In this document: piece by piece, positions 1 through 3,843 of the stretch
How positions within the stretch are numbered: the first letter of the stretch is position 1
Layout: every line of letters starts with the position of its first letter
Source of the DNA: DATILI01 sp035476635
GTDB lineage: Bacteria > Pseudomonadota > Gammaproteobacteria > Burkholderiales > Burkholderiaceae_C
Assembly: GCA_035476635.1 (NCBI GenBank)
Contig: DATILI010000286.1
Span: 1-5,051 of the forward strand
Reading direction: 5' to 3'
DNA length: 5,051 nucleotides
Translations under genes and position numbers: made by a program
The notes under the pieces: generated by a model
Databases searched by the model: none
Told to the model about the DNA's origin: nothing
Seen by the model: the letters and a program-made list of their open reading frames with translations, nothing else

Positions 1-1
1 C

Positions 2-88
2 AAAGCAAACAGGACCCGCAAATCCGGACACCGTGGACAGGTGATTTCCCTGGCCCAGGAATTGCAAATGCTCGGGAAGCCAGCATAA
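2..88 (+). CDS. Possible C-terminal tail of an upstream gene (partial, unidentified)
   Basis: Plus-strand frame 2 is open from the left edge to a TAA at 86-88. It encodes 28 residues ending ...GQVISLAQELQMLGKPA, which looks like a charged, helix-forming protein end. Roughly 60 percent of its codons end in G or C. That is lower than in the genes downstream but higher than in the competing minus-strand reading of the same bases. I do not recognise the protein. With only 28 codons and no upstream context, chance openness is quite possible, and the other two plus frames either stop early or run to 102. If real, it ends 7 bp before the core of the first operator-like site. Confidence 0.22.
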   Translation, partial: KANRTRKSGHRGQVISLAQELQMLGKPA

Positions 89-89
89 A
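62..89 (+). promoter_or_regulatory. Candidate distal promoter upstream of the transporter genes
   Basis: TTGCAA at 62-67 and CATAAA at 84-89 are separated by 16 bp. Each matches the sigma70 consensus hexamer at four of six positions. The predicted start would fall at about 96, inside the operator-like core 96-105, so a bound repressor would block it. It would leave a leader of about 210 nt before the binding-protein gene. The match is weak, and it overlaps the possible upstream reading frame, so this is only a candidate. Confidence 0.22.
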
Positions 90-105
90 TGTACCTGTAT
101 AGACA
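90..105. promoter_or_regulatory. Putative HutC operator, upstream copy
   Basis: The sequence TGTACCTGTATAGACA contains the core TGTATAGACA (96-105), one mismatch from the perfect palindrome TGTATATACA found at 201-210 and 3825-3834. Read over 16 bp, it matches the reverse complement of 201-216 at 14 of 16 positions, so the two sites look like the same composite element in opposite orientation. TGTA...TACA half-sites are typical of GntR/HutC-family operators, and hutC lies in the same cluster. Assignment to HutC is an inference from this repetition and linkage. The imperfect core suggests weaker binding than at the other two sites. Confidence 0.6.
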
Positions 106-198
106 TTAGCCCGTGAAACAAGGCGTGCAACCTGCACCAGATTACGCGCCCCAGCCACCAGCTTGGTGCAATACCACCCAGTCGGCAGTCAGGGTTAA

Positions 199-218
199 CC
201 TGTATATACATGTACATG
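199..218. promoter_or_regulatory. Putative HutC operator, transporter-proximal copy
   Basis: TGTATATACA (201-210) is a perfect 10-bp palindrome, identical to the one in front of hutH. It overlaps by 2 bp a second perfect palindrome, CATGTACATG (209-218), and abuts a third, GGTTAACC (193-200). The array offers several TGTA/TACA half-sites on one face of the DNA, as if two dimers could bind side by side. It lies 95 bp upstream of the binding-protein start codon. The repeat at hutH, together with a HutC repressor encoded in the cluster, supports a HutC site. The function of GGTTAACC is unknown. Confidence 0.75.
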
Positions 219-232
219 GCCGCTGGTAAAAA
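205..232 (+). promoter_or_regulatory. Candidate proximal promoter for the transporter operon
   Basis: TATACA at 205-210, part of the operator palindrome, could serve as a -35 element. It is followed 16 bp later by TAAAAA at 227-232, preceded by TGG (224-226), which resembles an extended -10. Each hexamer matches consensus at four of six positions. The predicted start is near 239. In this arrangement the repressor would directly cover the -35 region. It competes with the distal candidate at 62-89, and the sequence alone does not decide between them. Confidence 0.25.
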
Positions 233-235
233 TAA

Positions 236-266
236 CTCCATGCGCAGATCGTCGCTGGGCATGGAG
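236..266 (+). promoter_or_regulatory. Strong inverted repeat / leader stem-loop before the binding-protein gene
   Basis: CTCCATGC (236-243) and GCATGGAG (259-266) are perfectly complementary over 8 bp. Inside them, after a single G.G mismatch, CAG (245-247) pairs with CTG (255-257) to leave a 7-nt loop. In RNA this is an 11-bp stem located 39 nt before the start codon. A run of seven T (280-286) follows after 13 nt, too far from the stem for a standard intrinsic terminator. It could be an mRNA-stabilising or attenuating leader structure, or a dyad operator for a second regulator. The repeat is certain; its role is inferred. Confidence 0.5.
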
Positions 267-294
267 CTGGAAGTGCACCTTTTTTTCCGAACAC

Positions 295-299
295 AGGAG
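295..299 (+). promoter_or_regulatory. Ribosome binding site fixing the binding-protein start
   Basis: AGGAG sits 6 nt upstream of the ATG at 306. It decides the start against the in-frame upstream ATG at 210, which overlaps the operator, has no ribosome site, and would place 32 extra residues without signal-peptide character in front of the secretion signal. Confidence 0.85.
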
Positions 300-305
300 T
301 TTGTA

Positions 306-1271
306 ATGGGTAAAACAGTCAAGCAAATCACCTCGCTGCTGGCGCTGGGCGCCTGCATGGCGGCCATGGCCACGGGCGCACAGGCGCAGGAAACCAAGAT
401 CGTCCTGGGCATGTCGGGCTGGACCGGCTTTGCGCCTCTGTCGCTGGCCGAGAAAGCCGGTATCTTCAAGAAACACGGGCTGGATGTGGAGATCAAGTTC
501 ATTCCCCAGAAAGACCGCCACCTGGCGCTGGCCGCCGGTGCCATCCAGTGCGCTGCCACCACCGTGGAAACGCACGTGGCCTGGAATGCCAACGGCGTGC
601 CCATCGTGCAGATCTTCCAGATGGACAAGTCCTATGGCGCCGACGGCATCGCGGTGCGCGGTGACATCAAGAGTTTTGCCGACCTCAAGGGCAAGACCAT
701 CAGCGTGGACGCACCCGGCACCTCGCCGTACTTCGGCCTGGCCTGGATGCTCAACAAGAATGGCATGACGCTCAAGGACGTGAAAACCACCACGCTCTCG
801 CCCCAGGCCGCTGCCCAGGCCTTTGTGGCTGGCCAGAATGACGCCGCCATGAGCTACGAACCCTACCTGTCCACCGTGCGCGACAACCCCGCCGCGGGCA
901 AGATCATGGCCACCACGCTCGACTACCCCTGGGTCTTCGATACCGTGGGCTGCGCACCGAGCTGGCTCAAGGCGAATGCCAAAGCCGCCAAGGCGCTGAC
1001 CGACTCCTACTTCGCGGCGCTGGACATGATCAAGGCCGAGCCGACCAGGTCGAACGAGCTGATGGGTTCGGCCGTCAAGCAGACCGGTGAGCAATTCGCC
1101 AAGTCCGCCGCCTACCTGCGCTGGCAGGACCGGGCCGCCAACCAGAAGTTCTTTGCCGGCGAGCTCACCGCGTTCATGAAAGAGTCCGAGAAGATCCTGC
1201 TCGAGGCAGGCGTGATACGCAAGGCACCCGAGAACCTCGCCGCCACCTTCGACGACAGTTTCATCAAGTAA
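306..1271 (+). CDS. NitT/TauT-type ABC transporter substrate-binding protein (NMT1/THI5-like), probable histidine/urocanate-related importer
   Basis: This is the periplasmic binding component of an ABC importer, 321 residues from the ATG at 306, the usual family length. Residues 1-27 form a signal peptide: a basic start (GKTVKQ), a hydrophobic stretch and an AQA cleavage site before QETK. An LGAC at 14-17 could alternatively act as a lipobox. The fold signature of the NrtA/SsuA/TauA/ThiY group is clear: GWTGFAPLSLAEKAGIFKKHGL at 38-59, a DLKGKTISVDAPGTSPYFG segment at 126-144 that usually contributes to the ligand cleft, and EPY at 185-187. Cysteines beyond the signal peptide are C82 and C216. 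The gene is followed after 27 bp by its permease. HutC-type operators upstream and hutC/hutH downstream point to a ligand in histidine catabolism (histidine, urocanate or another imidazole). The family itself does not predict this, so the substrate is an inference. Classical members bind nitrate, sulfonates, taurine or pyrimidine precursors. Confidence 0.92.
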   Translation: MGKTVKQITSLLALGACMAAMATGAQAQETKIVLGMSGWTGFAPLSLAEKAGIFKKHGLDVEIKFIPQKDRHLALAAGAIQCAATTVETHVAWNANGVPIVQIFQMDKSYGADGIAVRGDIKSFADLKGKTISVDAPGTSPYFGLAWMLNKNGMTLKDVKTTTLSPQAAAQAFVAGQNDAAMSYEPYLSTVRDNPAAGKIMATTLDYPWVFDTVGCAPSWLKANAKAAKALTDSYFAALDMIKAEPTRSNELMGSAVKQTGEQFAKSAAYLRWQDRAANQKFFAGELTAFMKESEKILLEAGVIRKAPENLAATFDDSFIK

Positions 1272-1298
1272 GCACAGCTCCACCGAGATCATCTGGCT

Positions 1299-2135
1299 AT
1301 GGATACCGTACAAGCACCGCCCCACCTCGCCGAGGCCCCCAAACGCGCGCGCAGCCGCAGGTTCGCACCGCTGGAGCCCGTGGCCGCCAACACCCGCTGG
1401 CTGCTGGGCCTGGGATTCTTCGCACTGTTCGTGCTGGTCTGGGCGATCTTCACGCTCGGCGGCTTCGTCTCCCCCACCTTCCTGGCCAGTCCGCTGACCA
1501 TGGTGCGGGAGGGCTGGCTGCTGTTCACCGAGTACAACTTCATCCATGACATCGGGATGACGGTGTGGCGCGTGCTGGGCGGCTTCATCCTGGCCAGCGT
1601 GATCGCGGTGCCGCTGGGCATCGCCATGGGCGCCTACAAAGGGGTCGAAGCCTTCTTCGAGCCCTTTGTTTCCTTTTGCCGCTACCTGCCGGCCTCGGCC
1701 TTCATTCCGCTGCTGATCCTGTGGGCTGGCATCGGTGAAATGCAGAAGATCCTGGTCATCTTCATCGGCTCGTTCTTCCAGGTGGTGCTGATGGTGGCGG
1801 TCACCGTCGGTAGTGCTCGGCGCGACCTGGTGGAAGCCGCCTACACCCTGGGCGCGAGCGACCGCGGCATCATCCGCCGCGTACTGATTCCCGGCGCCGC
1901 ACCCGGCATCGCGGAAACCCTGCGGCTGGTGCTCGGCTGGGCCTGGACCTACGTGATCGTGGCGGAGCTGATCGGATCGTCCAGTGGCATCGGCCACATG
2001 ATCACGGACAGCCAGGCCCTGCTCAACACCGGCCAGATCATCTTCGGGATCATCATCATCGGCCTGATCGGCCTCGTTTCCGACTTTGCGTTCAAGGCGA
2101 TCAACCGCCGCCTGTTTGCCTGGAGTTCCATCTAA
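1299..2135 (+). CDS. NitT/TauT-type ABC transporter permease
   Basis: Inner-membrane permease of the same importer, 278 residues, in the normal range for SsuC/TauC/NrtB relatives. After a basic, proline-rich cytoplasmic N-terminus (1-33), hydrophobic segments lie near 35-52, 92-111, 135-146, 151-170, 209-225 and 246-264, giving about six membrane helices. The EAA loop that docks on the ATPase is intact at 179-198: EAAYTLGASDRG, then VLIP matching the I-x-L-P end. With a single permease gene the membrane unit should be a homodimer. The start has only a weak ribosome site (GAGA at 1285-1288, 10 nt upstream), so reinitiation after the binding-protein gene 27 bp before is likely. Its TAA overlaps the ATG of the ATPase gene by one base (TAATG), a translational-coupling arrangement. 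The family is certain; the substrate is inferred from the hut context. Confidence 0.95.
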   Translation: MDTVQAPPHLAEAPKRARSRRFAPLEPVAANTRWLLGLGFFALFVLVWAIFTLGGFVSPTFLASPLTMVREGWLLFTEYNFIHDIGMTVWRVLGGFILASVIAVPLGIAMGAYKGVEAFFEPFVSFCRYLPASAFIPLLILWAGIGEMQKILVIFIGSFFQVVLMVAVTVGSARRDLVEAAYTLGASDRGIIRRVLIPGAAPGIAETLRLVLGWAWTYVIVAELIGSSSGIGHMITDSQALLNTGQIIFGIIIIGLIGLVSDFAFKAINRRLFAWSSI

Positions 2136-2914
2136 TGAGCAAGCTCTCGATCCAGGGCGTGTCCCGCGTTTTTGAAACCGGCAAGGGCCAGCGCACGCAG
2201 GCGCTGTTGCCGGTGGACTTCAACGTCAACGACAACGATTTCGTCACCATCCTCGGCCCCTCGGGCTGCGGCAAGTCCACGCTGCTGCGCATCGTCGCCG
2301 GGCTGGAGCGGCCCAGCACCGGCCGGGCCCTGCTCGACGGCCAGCCGGTGGAAGGCCCCGGTGCCGACCGCGGCATGGTGTTCCAGAGCTACACGCTGTT
2401 TCCGTGGCTGACGATCGCGCAGAACATCCGCTTCGGCCTGCGCGAGCGCGGGCTGCCGCAAGCCGTGCAGAATGAGCGCTGCGACTACTTCATGGCCAAG
2501 GTCGGCCTGCGCGGCTTCGAGAACCACTTTCCCAAGCAACTCTCCGGCGGCATGCAGCAGCGCACGGCCATCGCGCGCGCGCTGGCCAACGATCCGAAGA
2601 TCCTGTTGCTGGACGAGCCCTTCGGCGCGCTGGACAACCAGACCCGGGTGCTGATGCAGGAGCTGCTGCTGGGCATCTGGGAATCGGCACGCAAGACCGT
2701 GCTGTTCGTGACGCACGACATCGACGAGGCCATCTTCATGGCCAACCGGGTCGCGGTGTTCAGCGCGCGGCCGGGCCGCATCAAGTCCGACATCGCGGTG
2801 AACCTGCCGCACCCGCGGCACTATACGATCAAGACCTCGCCCGAGTTCATGGAGCTCAAGGCGCGGCTGACCGAGGAAATCCGCTCCGAAACCATGGCCT
2901 CGGCCGACCACTGA
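2135..2914 (+). CDS. NitT/TauT-type ABC transporter ATP-binding protein
   Basis: Cytoplasmic ATPase that powers the importer, 259 residues. All nucleotide-binding motifs are present and canonical: Walker A GPSGCGKST at 41-49, Q-loop Q84 in VFQSYTLFPW, signature LSGGMQQR at 136-143, Walker B ILLLDEP at 156-162 with catalytic E161, D-loop GALD at 164-167, and switch histidine H194 in VTHDIDEA. The FPWLTIAQNI segment after the Q-loop and the VTHDIDEAIFMANRV stretch are typical of the SsuB/TauB/NrtD group. There is no regulatory C-terminal domain. It begins inside the permease stop (TAATG), with GGAG at 2122-2125 as its ribosome site within the end of the permease gene. Since there is one ATPase gene, a homodimer is expected. 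Confidence 0.95.
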   Translation: MSKLSIQGVSRVFETGKGQRTQALLPVDFNVNDNDFVTILGPSGCGKSTLLRIVAGLERPSTGRALLDGQPVEGPGADRGMVFQSYTLFPWLTIAQNIRFGLRERGLPQAVQNERCDYFMAKVGLRGFENHFPKQLSGGMQQRTAIARALANDPKILLLDEPFGALDNQTRVLMQELLLGIWESARKTVLFVTHDIDEAIFMANRVAVFSARPGRIKSDIAVNLPHPRHYTIKTSPEFMELKARLTEEIRSETMASADH

Positions 2915-2922
2915 CCTCCCAT

Positions 2923-2946
2923 CCGAGACACCACCTGAGACACCGC
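2923..2946. repeat. Two imperfect 12-bp tandem units between the ATPase gene and hutC
   Basis: CCGAGACACCAC (2923-2934) and CTGAGACACCGC (2935-2946) agree at 10 of 12 positions. They fill most of the 37-bp gap before hutC. The GAGA at 2937-2940 is the only ribosome-site-like stretch before the ATG at 2952, and it lies rather far away (11 nt). No promoter or HutC-like palindrome is seen in this gap. The units are probably a small slippage duplication. Confidence 0.6.
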
Positions 2947-2951
2947 CCGCC

Positions 2952-3746
2952 ATGACTTCCAGCCTGCGCATCGTCAAGCCTGCACACCGCTCCAAGGCGT
3001 CCGCCATGGAGCAGGTGCCATCGCAGAACGTGGCGCTGTACCAGCAGATCAAGGACTTCATCGCGGGCAAGATCCAGGACGGCACCTGGAAGGCCGGCGA
3101 CCGCCTGCCCTCCGAGAACGACCTGGTGGTGCAGTTCGGCATGTCGCGCATGACGGTGAACCGCGCCTTGCGCGAGCTGGTGGAGCAGGGCCGCATCAAG
3201 CGCATCGCGGGCGTCGGCAGCTTCGTCGCCGATGAAAAGCCGCAGGCCAACCTCCTGCAGATCGTCAGCCTGGCCGAAGACATCCACCGGCGCGGCCACG
3301 ACTACCAGTGCAAGGTGATCACGGTGGAGCGCGTCTCGGCTTCGCTGGAGATCGCCTCCGCCCTGGGCCTGCGCACGGGCGAGTCGGTGTTCCATTCCGT
3401 CTGCGTGCACCTTGAAGATGGCGTGCCGATGCAGCTCGAAGACCGCTACGTCAACCCGCGCATGGTGCCCAACTTCGCACAGCAGGATTTTTCACTGGAG
3501 CAGCCGTCCGACTTTCTGGTGCGCACCGTGCTGTTCGACCAGATGGAACATGTGGTCGACGCCGTGCTGCCCACCCGGGAGCAGGCCGAGCTGCTGCAAA
3601 TGGACGCGACCCAGCCCTGCCTGCTGCTGACGCGGCGCACCTGGACCCGCGAAACCCCGATCACCATCGTGCGCTGCCTGCACCCGGGCATGCGGTACCG
3701 GCTGGGCAGCCGTTTTCGCACCGACGGCAAAGCCGTCACCGGTTGA
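2952..3746 (+). CDS. hutC: HutC, GntR-family histidine-utilisation repressor
   Basis: Transcriptional repressor of hut genes. In characterised hut systems it is released from DNA by urocanate. The product has 264 residues. An N-terminal winged helix-turn-helix of GntR type spans about 27-93: ALYQQIKDFIAGKI, GDRLPSENDLVVQFGMSRMTVNRALREL, then the wing GVGSFVA. A UTRA ligand-binding domain of HutC type follows at about 97-255, with the EDRYVNP segment (163-169) and the closing HPGMRYRLGSRF (244-255). The start is uncertain. The ATG at 2952 has a distant, weak ribosome site. An in-frame ATG at 3006 (residue 19, MEQVPSQNVALYQ) has AAGG 8 nt upstream and would give a 246-residue protein, closer to the typical start just before the DNA-binding domain. 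There is no promoter or operator in the 37-bp gap to the ATPase gene, so it is likely cotranscribed with the importer and controlled by its own product at the upstream sites. Confidence 0.95.
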   Translation: MTSSLRIVKPAHRSKASAMEQVPSQNVALYQQIKDFIAGKIQDGTWKAGDRLPSENDLVVQFGMSRMTVNRALRELVEQGRIKRIAGVGSFVADEKPQANLLQIVSLAEDIHRRGHDYQCKVITVERVSASLEIASALGLRTGESVFHSVCVHLEDGVPMQLEDRYVNPRMVPNFAQQDFSLEQPSDFLVRTVLFDQMEHVVDAVLPTREQAELLQMDATQPCLLLTRRTWTRETPITIVRCLHPGMRYRLGSRFRTDGKAVTG

Positions 3747-3778
3747 GCGCCATGGTTGTCGCCATGTTTGTCGCTATG
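3743..3778. repeat. Three imperfect 12-bp tandem units across the hutC stop codon
   Basis: TTGAGCGCCATG (3743-3754), GTTGTCGCCATG (3755-3766) and TTTGTCGCTATG (3767-3778) form a 12-bp periodic array. Units two and three agree at 10 of 12 positions; units one and two agree at 8. The hutC stop TGA (3744-3746) lies in the first unit, and the array ends two bases before the -35 element of the hutH promoter. Each unit ends in ATG, but none of these starts a credible gene. The array may be slippage, or it could hold regulator contacts. Confidence 0.5.
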
Positions 3779-3780
3779 GC

Positions 3781-3809
3781 TTGACCGGTCCAAAAAGCTC
3801 TTTTATCAT
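3781..3809 (+). promoter_or_regulatory. Sigma70-like promoter of hutH
   Basis: TTGACC (3781-3786) and TATCAT (3804-3809) are each one base from the sigma70 consensus hexamers and are separated by the ideal 17 bp. The predicted transcription start is about 3816, giving a leader of roughly 28 nt. The palindrome GACCGGTC (3783-3790) overlaps the -35 element and may be incidental. This is the best promoter in the window. It implies that hutH, and presumably further hut enzyme genes beyond the right edge, forms its own transcription unit separate from the importer-hutC operon. Confidence 0.7.
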
Positions 3810-3822
3810 CGCATTCAGGCAA

Positions 3823-3837
3823 CTTGTATATACAGGA
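3823..3837. promoter_or_regulatory. Putative HutC operator overlapping the hutH ribosome binding site
   Basis: TGTATATACA (3825-3834) is identical to the palindrome in front of the transporter genes, with CT and GG as flanks. It lies about 9 bp downstream of the predicted transcription start. Its last A begins the hutH ribosome site AGGA (3834-3837), which is 6 nt from the ATG. Repressor bound here would block promoter clearance or elongation rather than the -35/-10 contacts. The location directly before hutH in a cluster encoding HutC makes this the most secure of the three operator calls. Confidence 0.82.
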
Positions 3838-3843
3838 CTAGAC

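Noticed and set aside
280..286. T7 tract as an intrinsic terminator in the leader
   Set aside because: The stem at 236-266 ends 13 nt earlier, and no stem directly abuts the T run. The tract also lies just before a strong ribosome site.
210..305. N-terminal extension of the binding protein starting at the ATG at 210
   Set aside because: That ATG overlaps the operator, has no ribosome site, and would precede a complete signal peptide. The ATG at 306 has AGGAG at ideal spacing.
306..1271. Enzymatic THI5-type pyrimidine synthase, which in eukaryotes consumes a histidine residue
   Set aside because: The fold is shared, but this protein has a signal peptide and partner permease and ATPase genes, so it is a transport binding protein. 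The histidine link is coincidental.
195..1997. 600-residue minus-strand open frame opposite the binding-protein and permease genes
   Set aside because: Its composition is dominated by G, A, H, Q, D and R with no domain motifs, as expected for the antisense of G/C-ending codons. The plus strand carries two well-recognised transporter genes.
2132..3283. 383-residue minus-strand open frame opposite the ATPase gene and hutC
   Set aside because: It is the antisense shadow of canonical ABC ATPase and GntR motifs, with low-complexity H/G/R/Q-rich sequence and no supporting start signals.
3723..3737. GACGGC-AAA-GCCGTC inverted repeat at the end of hutC as a terminator
   Set aside because: The stem is only 6 bp with a 3-nt loop, lies inside the coding region and is not followed by a T run.
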